A stretch of DNA of 64,000 nucleotides. Origin: Sulfitobacter noctilucae. Its GTDB lineage: Bacteria; Pseudomonadota; Alphaproteobacteria; Rhodobacterales; Rhodobacteraceae. The stretch spans positions 186,001 through 250,000 of the forward strand of contig NZ_JASC01000013.1 of the NCBI RefSeq assembly GCF_000622365.1, read 5' to 3'. A model generated the notes under the pieces. That model was given only the letters and a program-made list of their open reading frames with translations, had not been told where the DNA came from and searched no databases. Positions 28,351 to 37,881 of this stretch are shown here, piece by piece (within the stretch, counting starts at the first letter, position 1; the number at the start of each line of letters is the position of its first letter). The translations under genes were made by a program, and so were the position numbers.

Positions 28351-30582
28351 CTAACGGTCACCGCCACTCGGGGCCGGTATGTTGTTGCCTGACCCACCGC
28401 CGCCAAAGATATCGCGCAAGACCTGATCAATGATGGTACCACCGGTTTCGCGCGGCGCTTGCTGTTGTACCGGAGCGGGCGCCTCCACCGCAGGCTCACC
28501 AAATCCTGTCGCCGGGCCGGGTTTGACCATCGGCAAGGGCGTCAGCGGCAATCCTTCATGCGTGCGGCTCATCACTTCGCGCCAGATGTCAGTTGGCAAT
28601 CCGCCACCCGTCACACCCTTGAGCGGCGTGTTATCGTCATACCCCATCCAGACCCCGGCAACATAATCCGCGGAGAACCCGATGAACCAGGCGTCTTTGG
28701 CCGCAGAGGTGGTGCCCGTTTTACCAGCCAGTTGGCGCCCGCCAAACTGACCACGCTGGCCGGTCCCTTCTGCGATCACCTTTTCCATCATATAGATCAG
28801 CTCGCCCGCCGCACTTTCTTGCACAACGCGCTCACCGATGCCGCCGCCGGTGCCCATCAACGGGCTGTCATCGCCCAGCAATGTCAGCTCGACCAAGCCG
28901 TACGGCGTCACGGATGACCCACCGTTCAGGATGCCCGCATAGGCCCCTGTCATCTCGATCAACGTGCTCTCGGAAGCGCCCAGCGCCAGCGCGGGTCCTG
29001 CGGCCAGATCGTTCTGAATGCCGAATTGGGTTGCAACCTGACTGACTAACTCGCGGCCCACACTTTCTGATATCTTGACCGCCGGGATGTTAAGCGAATC
29101 CTTTAACGCCTGTGTCAGCGTCACCTGACCCTTGAACGAATTGGTATAGTTTCGCGGACACCATTCACCCGAACCGGGGATGTTGAGACAGTAGGGAGAG
29201 TCGTCGATCAGATCGTTGGGCGAATAGCCCAGATCAAGCGCTGCCGCATAGACGAAGGGTTTGAACGCCGATCCGGTCTGGCGAAGCGCCTGGGTCGCGC
29301 GGTTGAAGGCCCCTGCTACCTTGGTCTTGCGCCCGCCGACCATCGCCCGCACCGCGCCATCCGCCGACATCACGACAATGGCAGCCTGCGCTTTTGAGCC
29401 TTCGCGGACCTTGTTGTCGAACACCCATTTCAACCCGTCCTCGGCTGCTTTCTGAATGCGCTGGTCCAGCGTGGTTTTGATGCGCACATCCTCTGTGGTG
29501 TTGCGGGTAAAGAACTCCGGCCCCGTCGACATAACCCAATCGGCGAAATAGCCGCCCGCGCGGGCTTCTGCCGCCTCGGACAGTTCCGCAGGGTTGGCGC
29601 GTGCCGCTGCTGCTTCCTTGGCACTCAGATAGCCTTGTTCTTCCATCAAACGGACGACTGTGGCCGCGCGGTTTTGCGAGCGGTCCAGGTTGTTGGTGGG
29701 AGAAAGCGTTGTGGGTGCCGTCAATAGCCCCGCCAGCATCGCCCCTTCCGCCACACTGAGCGCCGCCGCCGGTTTGCTGAAGAACCGTTGCGCCGCCGCC
29801 TCAGCCCCGAAAGCCCCACCGCCCATATATGCACGGTTCAGATAGATCGATAGGATGTCGTCCTTGGAATACTTCGCCTCCATCGCCATCGAAAAGAGCG
29901 CTTCCTTGGCCTTGCGTTGGATGGAGGTGCGCCGACAGCCTGCTTCGTATTCTTTTTCGGTAATGCCTGCGGAGGGGTCAAAGGGTTCACCAAGGCAGAT
30001 CAGCTTGGCCACCTGCTGTGTGATGGTTGACCCACCGTGGCCTGACAGCGGGCCGCGCCCCTCGCTCAGGTTGATGCGCACCGCCGAGGCAATGCCACGG
30101 GGGCTGATGCCGAAATGACGGTAGAACCGTTTGTCCTCGGTCGCGATCACCGCGTTGCGCAAATGCGGTGACACGGAATCTGCCGTCACCACGCCGCCAA
30201 ACTGATCGCCACGCCAGGCAAAGACATCTCCGTTCCGGTCAAGCATTGTGACCGACCCCTTGGCACGACCGTCCAGCAAGGCTTCAAGCGGCGGCAGGGT
30301 GGTGTAGAGATAGCCAACCGCCAACGCGAGCACGAGTGTTACCACCGCCGTGATCCGCCATGTGATTTTCCAGATCAAACGCAGTATCCAGCGCAGCACT
30401 GCGCTGAAAAACCCCAACACACCGCCCCGGCGCGCAGCTTTGGGCACTGGCTTTTTGCGGGTGACCTTCGTTGGCTTTTTCTTGACGGGTTTCTTCGCCG
30501 CCTTGCCAGAAGCCGCAGCCGATTTGGACGTATAACGTTTGTCTGCAACAAGCGGACGCTTGCGCTTGGATGAATCACTCAT
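28351..30582 (-). CDS. class A penicillin-binding protein (PBP1A/1B-like, transglycosylase-transpeptidase)
   Basis: This 743-residue protein has a very basic Lys/Arg-rich cytoplasmic tail (about 1-55), one membrane anchor (about 73-93), a GT51 glycosyltransferase domain with catalytic Glu149 in ATEDKRFYRHFG and GGSTITQQVAKL, and a transpeptidase domain with Ser438-x-x-Lys441 (TGSAFKP), SLN at 496-498 and KTGTTSA near 620. The C-terminus is a Pro/Gly-rich tail. It polymerises and cross-links peptidoglycan in the periplasm. The ATG at 30582 is preferred; twelve more codons are open upstream. It is a single gene divergent from glnK. Confidence 0.95.
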   Translation of the reverse strand: MSDSSKRKRPLVADKRYTSKSAAASGKAAKKPVKKKPTKVTRKKPVPKAARRGGVLGFFSAVLRWILRLIWKITWRITAVVTLVLALAVGYLYTTLPPLEALLDGRAKGSVTMLDRNGDVFAWRGDQFGGVVTADSVSPHLRNAVIATEDKRFYRHFGISPRGIASAVRINLSEGRGPLSGHGGSTITQQVAKLICLGEPFDPSAGITEKEYEAGCRRTSIQRKAKEALFSMAMEAKYSKDDILSIYLNRAYMGGGAFGAEAAAQRFFSKPAAALSVAEGAMLAGLLTAPTTLSPTNNLDRSQNRAATVVRLMEEQGYLSAKEAAAARANPAELSEAAEARAGGYFADWVMSTGPEFFTRNTTEDVRIKTTLDQRIQKAAEDGLKWVFDNKVREGSKAQAAIVVMSADGAVRAMVGGRKTKVAGAFNRATQALRQTGSAFKPFVYAAALDLGYSPNDLIDDSPYCLNIPGSGEWCPRNYTNSFKGQVTLTQALKDSLNIPAVKISESVGRELVSQVATQFGIQNDLAAGPALALGASESTLIEMTGAYAGILNGGSSVTPYGLVELTLLGDDSPLMGTGGGIGERVVQESAAGELIYMMEKVIAEGTGQRGQFGGRQLAGKTGTTSAAKDAWFIGFSADYVAGVWMGYDDNTPLKGVTGGGLPTDIWREVMSRTHEGLPLTPLPMVKPGPATGFGEPAVEAPAPVQQQAPRETGGTIIDQVLRDIFGGGGSGNNIPAPSGGDR

Positions 30583-30703
30583 AACTCTGCCTGCTCGGCT
30601 GCTCTTTTTTCGCACCATAGCCCGCTTTGCGCAGATTGTTTAGAACTTGCTTGGCCTGATACGCATCAAACATATGCACATTTATTATGCGATATTCTAT
30701 GTT

Positions 30704-30720
30704 TGATTAATTATTAATCA
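30704..30720. promoter_or_regulatory. 17-bp perfect palindrome upstream of glnK
   Basis: TGATTAATTATTAATCA is a perfect dyad with 8-bp arms around a central T. It lies in the AT-rich divergent region between the penicillin-binding protein and glnK genes, 118 bases before the glnK GTG. The form is that of a dimeric repressor or activator site; the factor is unknown. Confidence 0.5.
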
Positions 30721-30744
30721 TCTTCGGCAGTTTGGGCGGACTGA

Positions 30745-31176
<432 letters not shown>

Positions 31177-31188
31177 ACGAAGGACGTA

Positions 31189-32520
31189 ATGATGAAAAAT
31201 ACAACTCTCATTCCCGCAATCGCCGCGGCGCTGATGCTGCCGACGGTCGCGCTGGCGCAAGACACTGCCGCGGCACCTGTCAGCGCTGAAATGATCTGGA
31301 TCATGAACACATTGCTGTTCCTGATTGGTGGCTTTCTGGTGTTCTGGATGGCCGCAGGCTTTGCCATGCTTGAAGGGGGTCTGGTGCGTTCCAAGAACGT
31401 GACCATGCAGATGACCAAGAACGTGTCTCTCTTCTCTCTGGCCGCAATCGCCTATTGGGCGTTTGGCTATAACCTGATGTACCCGCTGGGCTCATGGTCT
31501 GTCGAAGGTGTGCTTTCCGGCGTCTTTGGCCCCGGTGTTCTTGAAGCTGTTGGCATTGATCTGGCAGGGGCCGACGATGGCGAATATGCCTCAACCGGTT
31601 CCGACTTCTTCTTCCAGTTGATGTTCTGTGCGGCGACAGCTTCGATCGTGTCGGGTGCTTTGGCTGAGCGCATCAAACTGTGGCCCTTCCTGATCTTCGT
31701 CGTGATCCTTACCGGCATCATCTATCCATTGCAGGCTTCCTGGAAATGGGGCGGTGGCTTCCTGGACGAAATGGGCTTCCTCGACTTCGCAGGTTCAACT
31801 GTTGTCCACTCTGTGGGTGGCTGGGCCGCTCTGGCCGGTGCCCTGATCCTCGGGCCACGTATCGGCAAGTACAAAGACGGCCGTGTAAACCCGATGCCGG
31901 GCTCCAACCTCGCCCTCGCGACACTGGGTATGTTCATCCTGTGGATGGGTTGGTTCGGCTTTAACGGTGGTTCGCAGCTCGCTATGGGGTCTGTAGGCGA
32001 TATCGCTGACGTGTCCCGCATCTTTGCAAACACCAACGCAGCCGCTGCCGGTGGTGCTGTTGTGGCGCTAATCCTGACGCAGATCATGTACAAAAAGCCT
32101 GACCTGACAATGATCCTGAACGGCGCGCTGGCGGGCCTTGTCTCCATCACAGCCGAGCCGCTGACGCCAAGCCTTGGCATGGCGACACTGATCGGTGGCA
32201 TTGGTGGCGTGATCGTGGTCTTCGCAGTGCCCTTCCTCGACAAGCTCAAGATCGACGATGTGGTCGGTGCGATCCCTGTGCACCTCTTTGCAGGTATCTG
32301 GGGCACCATCGCGGTGGTCCTGACAAACGGCGACGCAAGCATCGGCACGCAGCTGTACTCCATCCTCGTCGTGGGTATCTTCACCTTCGTCGTCTCGGGT
32401 GTGGTGTGGTTCATCCTGAAGGCCGTGATGGGCATCCGCGTCAGCGAAGAAGCCGAGATCATGGGTCTGGATACATCAGAGCTGGGCATGGAAGCCTATC
32501 CTGACTTCTCCAAAGGCTAA
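31189..32520 (+). CDS. amtB: ammonium transporter
   Basis: This 443-residue membrane protein starts with a cleavable signal peptide (to about residue 20, ALAQD) followed by eleven helices. The pore twin histidines are in STVVHSVGGWAAL and IPVHLFAGIWGTI, and GFNGGSQLA and the C-terminal tail are as in AmtB. It conducts ammonium/ammonia into the cell and is gated by GlnK binding at the cytoplasmic face. AAGGA precedes the first ATG. An intrinsic terminator closes the operon. Confidence 0.96.
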   Translation: MMKNTTLIPAIAAALMLPTVALAQDTAAAPVSAEMIWIMNTLLFLIGGFLVFWMAAGFAMLEGGLVRSKNVTMQMTKNVSLFSLAAIAYWAFGYNLMYPLGSWSVEGVLSGVFGPGVLEAVGIDLAGADDGEYASTGSDFFFQLMFCAATASIVSGALAERIKLWPFLIFVVILTGIIYPLQASWKWGGGFLDEMGFLDFAGSTVVHSVGGWAALAGALILGPRIGKYKDGRVNPMPGSNLALATLGMFILWMGWFGFNGGSQLAMGSVGDIADVSRIFANTNAAAAGGAVVALILTQIMYKKPDLTMILNGALAGLVSITAEPLTPSLGMATLIGGIGGVIVVFAVPFLDKLKIDDVVGAIPVHLFAGIWGTIAVVLTNGDASIGTQLYSILVVGIFTFVVSGVVWFILKAVMGIRVSEEAEIMGLDTSELGMEAYPDFSKG

Positions 32521-32541
32521 TCCCTTCCCATAAGTACAAAG

Positions 32542-32572
32542 AAGGCCCGGAGCATTGCTTCGGGCCTTTTGC
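32542..32572 (+). terminator. intrinsic terminator of glnK-amtB
   Basis: AAGGCCCG (32542-32549) pairs with CGGGCCTT (32561-32568), followed by TTGCG; the arm extends into a T-run. It lies about 20 bases after amtB. On the minus strand it would lie after the stop of the convergent regulator gene, which could use it too. Confidence 0.88.
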
Positions 32573-32599
32573 GTTTCAACATCAGGGTGGGTCTGGCAA

Positions 32600-33334
32600 T
32601 CAGGCCGCTTGGCTCAGGAAGGTCAGCCAATCATAGCCCTCCGCCCGGTCTGCCTCGCGTCGTTCCGGCGTTACAAGGCAGTAGCCCCGCCCTTTCACCG
32701 AGTGGATCACATCCTTGGGTGCCCCGGCCTGTGCCATCCGGCACCGCAAACTATGGACGAAGACATGAAGTGTGCAGGATAGCGTGCCCTCTTCGATACC
32801 ATACAGCAGCCCCATCATTTCATTCTGGTCCACCAAACGCTCCTTGTGTAAAACAAGATGCTCAAGCACTTCATACTGCGACGGTGTCAGGTGCAGCGGG
32901 TTCGACGCCCAGAAAGCACGTCGCGCCACCGTGTCGATGGTCAGCGCACCCGCCCGCAAAACCGACGTGGCAAAACCGGCCCGCCGGGTCATCACACGCA
33001 AGACACGCGCTCTCACCTCATCTGCACTCATGCGGGGTGTAAGGATATCATCGACACCCTTTGACAGGATCGCGATGTCCTCCGTCACGGATTGAGATTC
33101 GGAGAGCGCGATAACAGTCGCCGCTGGCTGTGCGTTACGTATCTCGTGAAACAGGCTCAGCCAATTGCGATCCGGCAGGTCAGTTTCTATCAAAATCGCG
33201 GCGCGGCGCACAAGATCGAGGCAGGCCAACAGATCTCCTGCGTCGGAAACTGCCGTGACCAATGTACCCGTTGATCGCAAGTCGTGTTCGACCTTTGCGC
33301 CGAACCACGTTGCCGTGCTTAGAATTGCCCTCAT
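32600..33334 (-). CDS. atypical OmpR/CtrA-like response regulator lacking phosphorylation residues
   Basis: This 244-residue protein has a receiver-like domain (about 1-115) and a winged-helix DNA-binding domain (about 120-218, LHLTPSQYEVLEHLVLHKE, VFVHSLRCRM, IHSVKGRGYCLV) closest to CtrA/FtcR-like regulators. The receiver lacks the acidic pair (MRAILSTAT in place of MRILVVEDD), has Glu50 where the phospho-acceptor Asp should be (ILIETDLPD), and lacks the conserved Lys (DDILTPR). It is therefore probably phosphorylation-independent or constitutively on. No histidine kinase is adjacent. A hairpin masks its Shine-Dalgarno. Confidence 0.85.
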   Translation of the reverse strand: MRAILSTATWFGAKVEHDLRSTGTLVTAVSDAGDLLACLDLVRRAAILIETDLPDRNWLSLFHEIRNAQPAATVIALSESQSVTEDIAILSKGVDDILTPRMSADEVRARVLRVMTRRAGFATSVLRAGALTIDTVARRAFWASNPLHLTPSQYEVLEHLVLHKERLVDQNEMMGLLYGIEEGTLSCTLHVFVHSLRCRMAQAGAPKDVIHSVKGRGYCLVTPERREADRAEGYDWLTFLSQAA

Positions 33335-33338
33335 ACGT

Positions 33339-33358
33339 CACCTCGTCAGATTGAGGTG
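33339..33358 (-). promoter_or_regulatory. hairpin sequestering the Shine-Dalgarno of the atypical regulator
   Basis: In the minus-strand mRNA CACCTC (33353-33358 complement) pairs with GAGGTG (33339-33344 complement) across an eight-base loop; GAGGTG is the ribosome-binding site, four bases before the ATG at 33334. A closed hairpin would block initiation, so translation may be controlled by a protein, an sRNA or temperature. Confidence 0.5.
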
Positions 33359-33510
33359 CATGATTCTGCGCGGCCCGCAGGACCACGCACATGGTTGTCA
33401 AAATCCACCGGCCTATCCGGCCTGCAGGAGAGATAACACCTGACCCTCGCTGCCGTCAGCAGCTTCCTGAGTGCTTGGTAAACGCTACTGCGGCGAACCT
33501 GGAGCGGCTT

Positions 33511-34695
33511 TTAGATACCCACATCCACTATTGCCGCAGCAAGGATCGGCACAGTCTGGCTGTTCAGCCCGGCAATATTCATCCGGCTGTCCCCGACCAT
33601 GTAGATCCCGTGCGTGGCCCTTAGCGCCTCGACCTTGTCAGCCGTCGTGCCCAGCCGAGAGAACATCCCGCGGTGCTGCGCGAGAAAGCCGAAACGGTCA
33701 GACCCGGAAAGCCGCTGCAATTCGCCAGCAAGCTGCGTACGCAGGCCCAGCATGGTGCCGCGCACCTCCTCAAGCTCCGCCATCCAATCAGCCCGCAAGG
33801 CGTCATCGTTTAGAATCGTGGTGACGATCCGTGCCCCATGATCAGGTGGAAAGCTGAAGTTCTGACGGTTGAGATATGCCAGCGTTTGCTGGTTTACCGC
33901 ATGAGCGGCGGGATTCGCAGCCACCGCCATCAACAAACCGGTCCGCTCGCGGTAGATGCCGAAGTTTTTCGAACAACTGGCGGCAATCAGGCACTCCGGT
34001 ACCGCCGCCGCAATCTTGCGTGTCGCTGCGGCATCCGCATCCAGCCCATCCCCAAATCCCTGATAGGCGATATCAATCATTGGCGTGGCCCCGGTGTCTT
34101 GCAACACCTTGATCACCGCATCCCACTCCGCCGCATTCAGGTTCGCACCGGTGGGATTGTGACAGCAGCCATGCAGCAAAATGACATCACCCGCATGCGC
34201 CTGTTTCAAATCTTCAATCATGCCGTCGAAATCAACGCCGCGTGTTGCATCATCAAAGTAGCGGTACGGCACCACCTCGACCCCAAGATAACTCAGGATC
34301 GACAGATGGTTCGGCCATGTCGGGTCAGAGACAAAAACCCGCGCATCGGGTTTCGCCATCTTAATCATCTCGAACGCCTGACGCACGGCACCTGTGCCAC
34401 CCGGCGTGGCCGCAGCCGCGACAGTTGCGCGGGGCACAGCATCGTCCAGCACAAGCTTGACCAGTGCATCGGCAAAGGCAGGATCACCCGCCAACCCGGT
34501 ATAGACCTTACTGTCCTGTGATTCCCAAATCTGCTGCTCGGCCGCCTTGACCGACCGCATCACTGGCGTAAGCCCCGTGGCGTCCTTGTAGACCCCGACA
34601 CCCAGATCAATCTTGGTGTCGCGCGGGTCGTCCTTGAACATCTGCATCAAAGCGAGGATTTTGTCGGCAGGCTGTGCCTGAAGTGTTTCGAACAT
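33511..34695 (-). CDS. aspartate/aromatic amino acid aminotransferase (class I)
   Basis: This 394-residue PLP enzyme has KIDLGVGVYKDATGLTPVM, YTGLAGDPAFADALVKLVL, HGCCHNPTGANL, the Schiff-base lysine in ASCSKNFGIYRERTG, and the C-terminal SRMNIAGL arginine that binds the substrate carboxylate. It belongs to the AspC/TyrB branch that transaminates aspartate and aromatic amino acids with 2-oxoglutarate. The ATG at 34695 overlaps the sseA stop by one base (TAATG); fifteen codons upstream are also open. Which amino acid dominates cannot be told from the sequence. Confidence 0.93.
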   Translation of the reverse strand: MFETLQAQPADKILALMQMFKDDPRDTKIDLGVGVYKDATGLTPVMRSVKAAEQQIWESQDSKVYTGLAGDPAFADALVKLVLDDAVPRATVAAAATPGGTGAVRQAFEMIKMAKPDARVFVSDPTWPNHLSILSYLGVEVVPYRYFDDATRGVDFDGMIEDLKQAHAGDVILLHGCCHNPTGANLNAAEWDAVIKVLQDTGATPMIDIAYQGFGDGLDADAAATRKIAAAVPECLIAASCSKNFGIYRERTGLLMAVAANPAAHAVNQQTLAYLNRQNFSFPPDHGARIVTTILNDDALRADWMAELEEVRGTMLGLRTQLAGELQRLSGSDRFGFLAQHRGMFSRLGTTADKVEALRATHGIYMVGDSRMNIAGLNSQTVPILAAAIVDVGI

Positions 34696-35549
34696 TAGGC
34701 TTCTCCGGTAGCGACAGGAACCGTAGGGAACATGCCCCACTCGGACCAGGACCCGTCATAAAGCGACCAGTCATTGTGGCCCATCCGCTCGAGCGCCAAT
34801 GCCAAGACTGACGCTGTCACGCCAGAGCCGCAGGTGGTTATCACAGGCTTGCCCAGATCGACTCCCGCAGCCTCGAACACCGCGCGAGTTTCCTCGACCG
34901 ATTTCATCGTCTTGTCGTCGTTCAGCAGCGTCTCATAGTGCACGTTGCGCGATCCGGGGATATGCCCGGCACGCAACCCTTCGCGTGGCTCTGGCGCTTC
35001 GCCTTTAAAACGGGCGGGCGCACGGGCATCAACAATCTGCGGGTCTTTCAGCTTGGAGGCATGGGCCACTTGCGTAACATCGCGCACAAGTTGGTTTTGC
35101 AGGCGCACGGTCATGTGACGATCGCGCGGAATGGGCGGCATGTCTTCGGTGGGATGCCCTTCGGCCACCCATTTCGGCAGCCCGCCATCCAGCACGGCAA
35201 CATTTTCTTGACCCATCAGTTTAAACAGCCACCAGACCCGCGCCGCCGACATCAAACCGGCCCCGTCATAGACCACGACCTGATGGCCGTCGCCCACGCC
35301 CATCGCCCGCATGCGCGACATGAATTTCTCGACCGGCGGGGCCATATGCGGCAGATCGGACCGTGCATCCGAGATATCGTCTATGTCGAAGAACCGCGCG
35401 CCTGGAATATGCGCCGCGTCATATTCAGCCTTGGGGTCACGGCCCGCATCCGGCAAATACCATGAGCCGTCCAGCAGCCGCAGATCTGGGTCTTTCAAAT
35501 GTTTGGACAACCACTCAGTAGAGACAAGCGTTTTGGGATCATCAGACAT
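34695..35549 (-). CDS. sseA: 3-mercaptopyruvate sulfurtransferase
   Basis: This 284-residue protein has two rhodanese domains. The N-terminal one (about 1-140) is inactive, and the C-terminal one has the active-site loop TTCGSGVTASV; the CG[S/T]GVT loop indicates mercaptopyruvate rather than thiosulfate specificity. It transfers sulfur from 3-mercaptopyruvate to an acceptor. The ATG at 35549 has AAAGGATG at good spacing; five more codons are open. It overlaps the aminotransferase, an apt partner since transamination of cysteine yields mercaptopyruvate. Confidence 0.94.
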   Translation of the reverse strand: MSDDPKTLVSTEWLSKHLKDPDLRLLDGSWYLPDAGRDPKAEYDAAHIPGARFFDIDDISDARSDLPHMAPPVEKFMSRMRAMGVGDGHQVVVYDGAGLMSAARVWWLFKLMGQENVAVLDGGLPKWVAEGHPTEDMPPIPRDRHMTVRLQNQLVRDVTQVAHASKLKDPQIVDARAPARFKGEAPEPREGLRAGHIPGSRNVHYETLLNDDKTMKSVEETRAVFEAAGVDLGKPVITTCGSGVTASVLALALERMGHNDWSLYDGSWSEWGMFPTVPVATGEA

Positions 35550-35677
35550 GGGCCATCCTTTCAATAGGTCTCTTCTGACCTACCTTTCACGCGCTCTGCC
35601 CGCAAGAGGATGGGTGTTTTTCCAACGCCACAGGCAACCCTCTGCACGGTCAGAACTCGACCGCGAAACGCGTGCTC

Positions 35678-36175
35678 CTAGCCGTGGTCCTTAAGCAGTC
35701 GCGACTTCTGCCGCGCCCAATCACGCTTGGCCGATGTTTCGCGTTTGTCGTGGTTCTGCTTGCCCTTGGCGACACCGATTTTGACCTTGGCCATGCCGCG
35801 ATGGTTGAAATACATCACCAGCGGCACCAGCGTCATGCCTTTGCGCTGGGTGGAGGACCACAGATCGGCCAATTGTTTGCGGCTCACCAGCAACTTGCGG
35901 CGGCGCCGCTCCTCATGACCAAAGGTTTTGGCCTGCTTGTACGGCGCGATATAGGAGTTCACGAGCCACAGCTCCCCATCCTCAACCGCCGCATAGCTTT
36001 CGGCGATGTTCGCACCGCCATTGCGCAGCGATTTCACCTCGGAGCCTTCAAGCATGATGCCACATTCGATATCTTCCTCGATCGCGTAATCGTATCGCGC
36101 CCGCCGGTTCTCGGCGATGACCTTATAATTCGGGTCGGATTTTGAGGATGATTTAACCTGAGACATATAGGGCAT
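35678..36175 (-). CDS. smpB: SsrA-binding protein
   Basis: This protein of 162-165 residues has the SmpB core: [54 protein letters not shown], then [15 protein letters not shown] and [34 protein letters not shown]. The basic C-terminal tail ([15 protein letters not shown]) reads the mRNA channel in trans-translation. It binds tmRNA and delivers it to stalled ribosomes. ATGs at 36175 and 36166 are both possible; neither has a strong Shine-Dalgarno. The tmRNA gene itself is not in this window. Confidence 0.95.
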   Translation of the reverse strand: MPYMSQVKSSSKSDPNYKVIAENRRARYDYAIEEDIECGIMLEGSEVKSLRNGGANIAESYAAVEDGELWLVNSYIAPYKQAKTFGHEERRRRKLLVSRKQLADLWSSTQRKGMTLVPLVMYFNHRGMAKVKIGVAKGKQNHDKRETSAKRDWARQKSRLLKDHG

Positions 36176-36230
36176 TTAGGATGATGTACGCGCGCGCGCA
36201 AGGGACAGGTAAGAGAGGCGGATCGTAGAT

Positions 36231-36908
36231 ATGAGACTTTTGCTGCTTGCGCTCGTTCTCGTGCTAGGGACAGGCACCCCGGGCCTCACCGATCCCGATC
36301 CGCCACGCATCCTTGTGATGGGCGACAGTTTTATGACCTCGAACGGCTCCTCGCAGCAGTCGTTTTCGCACGCTCTGCGCCGTGGCTTGAATGCATTTGT
36401 GAAAAGCACCGCCGTCACCGGGGCCATGTATGTCTATCGGTTACCAATCACCGGTGTGGTGGGGCTGAACATCACCAAGCAATACCGCAAGGGCAGCTGG
36501 GACTATGTGGTGATGAACGGTGGCGGCAATGACCTATGGCTGGGCTGTGGCTGCATGCGGTGTGCCAAACGTATGGCGCGGCTGATATCGCCTGATGGCA
36601 CCGCCGGGCTGATCCCTGACACCGTGCGCCAAGCACGGGCTGGCGGCGCGCGCGTGATCTATCTGGGGTATCTGCGCAGTCCGGGCCTTGGATCGCCCAT
36701 AGAGCATTGCAAAGATGAGGGTGCCGCTTTGGAGGCACGACTAAGAAACATGGCGAGACGCGATTCCGGCGTCAGCTTTGTGTCCTTGGCCGATCTCGTG
36801 CCACAGGGCGACCGCAGCTTTCATGCGCTCGACCTCATCCATCCTTCTCCGAAGGGCAGTGCCGCCGCCGCAGCGCGGGTGATCAAGCTGATCCAAAGCC
36901 TCGAGTGA
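36231..36908 (+). CDS. SGNH/GDSL-family hydrolase, exported
   Basis: This 225-residue protein has a signal peptide (LLLLALVLVLGTGTPGLTD) and the SGNH blocks: ILVMGDSFM with the nucleophile Ser, a glycine after ITGVVGLNI, NGGGNDLWLG with the oxyanion Asn, and DLIHPSPKG with the catalytic Asp and His. It should be a periplasmic esterase, lipase or acyl/acetyl hydrolase acting on lipids or polysaccharides. Cysteines in LGCGCMRCAK and EHCKDE may form disulfides. The position near glycan-modifying genes hints at a polysaccharide esterase, an inference only. Confidence 0.88.
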   Translation: MRLLLLALVLVLGTGTPGLTDPDPPRILVMGDSFMTSNGSSQQSFSHALRRGLNAFVKSTAVTGAMYVYRLPITGVVGLNITKQYRKGSWDYVVMNGGGNDLWLGCGCMRCAKRMARLISPDGTAGLIPDTVRQARAGGARVIYLGYLRSPGLGSPIEHCKDEGAALEARLRNMARRDSGVSFVSLADLVPQGDRSFHALDLIHPSPKGSAAAAARVIKLIQSLE

Positions 36909-36922
36909 AGCGGCTGGTGACG

Positions 36923-37741
36923 TCAGTCGCCCAGCTTTTTATGGACCTCTTCCAGATCAATCTCGCCAATCGGCATCTTGTTGCCCGGATTATCAAAGTC
37001 ATATTTGAACAGATCAAAGTCGCGTTTGTAAATTTCGCGCACCAGATGCATCGAGAGATCATCGAAATAATTCTCGACCGGATGCGCGCGCTTGGGCCCA
37101 TGCCCTTCGCTTTCGTTAAAGCGTGGGATCTCGGTCAGGTTCACCTTGTTCGGCGTTTTGATTGAATCAAGGACGTCCTGCATCCCGTCATTAAAGCTTT
37201 CGGTCCAAACAATCTTGTCATAGGTGCCGCCGTTGGCAATGAAGGTGCTGACATGCCCTGACATTGCGGACCAGTGGATGTCCGGGTCCATCGGACGACG
37301 CCAGCGGATGGTATCGCGGGCAAACAGTAGGAACCGCCGGAAGCTGGCGATCTGATCAAACTCTTGCTTGCCATCGGGACCGCCCACATCGATCCCGTAT
37401 TTCTGGATCAACAGCGGCACAAGATTGCCGCGGTAGCGTTTGCCGTTGCGCTGAATGCCGCAAATCTTGTCAAAGAACGAAGACAGGATGCGCGTGTAAG
37501 GGTTGCGCACACAGGTAAAAGCATAGGACGCATGATTGGTCACATTGGCCGAAATCGGTGTCTGCGAGGCTTCAAGCGCCCATTTGTGCATGCCGGACTG
37601 CGCATCATGGATATCACCGTCAAAAAACGCGCCATGATCGGAATAAAACATGATCTGACCAATAGTCGAGCAGGCACATTTGGGCACCACCCGGTACACA
37701 ACGCTTTCACTTTCCGTCATCCAGGTGCCCGGAAACCCCAT
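36923..37741 (-). CDS. sulfotransferase family 2 protein
   Basis: This 272-residue protein has the PAPS-binding signatures of carbohydrate sulfotransferases: 5'-phosphosulfate loop YRVVPKCACSTIGQIM and the 3'-phosphate motif CVRNPYTRILSSFFDK. It lacks a signal peptide or membrane helix, so it works in the cytoplasm, probably sulfating a polysaccharide or lipid-linked glycan before export. It is divergent, across 140 bases, from the branching-type glycosyltransferase, which suggests a shared pathway. The acceptor is not known. Confidence 0.88.
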   Translation of the reverse strand: MGFPGTWMTESESVVYRVVPKCACSTIGQIMFYSDHGAFFDGDIHDAQSGMHKWALEASQTPISANVTNHASYAFTCVRNPYTRILSSFFDKICGIQRNGKRYRGNLVPLLIQKYGIDVGGPDGKQEFDQIASFRRFLLFARDTIRWRRPMDPDIHWSAMSGHVSTFIANGGTYDKIVWTESFNDGMQDVLDSIKTPNKVNLTEIPRFNESEGHGPKRAHPVENYFDDLSMHLVREIYKRDFDLFKYDFDNPGNKMPIGEIDLEEVHKKLGD

Positions 37742-37763
37742 ATTCTCGCCCTCTGCTCATATG

Positions 37764-37781
37764 ACTGTTTTGCGCAACAGT
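37764..37781. repeat. inverted repeat in the sulfotransferase/glycosyltransferase divergent region
   Basis: ACTGTT (37764-37769) and AACAGT (37776-37781) flank TTGCGC, 23 bases upstream of the sulfotransferase ATG, beside an AT-rich tract. It may be an operator or part of the leader; its function is unknown. Confidence 0.3.
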
Positions 37782-37881
37782 TCACTCTTGCCTTAAAAAA
37801 GCAAATTAATGGTGTTTATTCAATCTGTCTTCACCTTTATCAACGAAACAATCGCAGTCTAACAGGCGCATCGTCTTCAAT

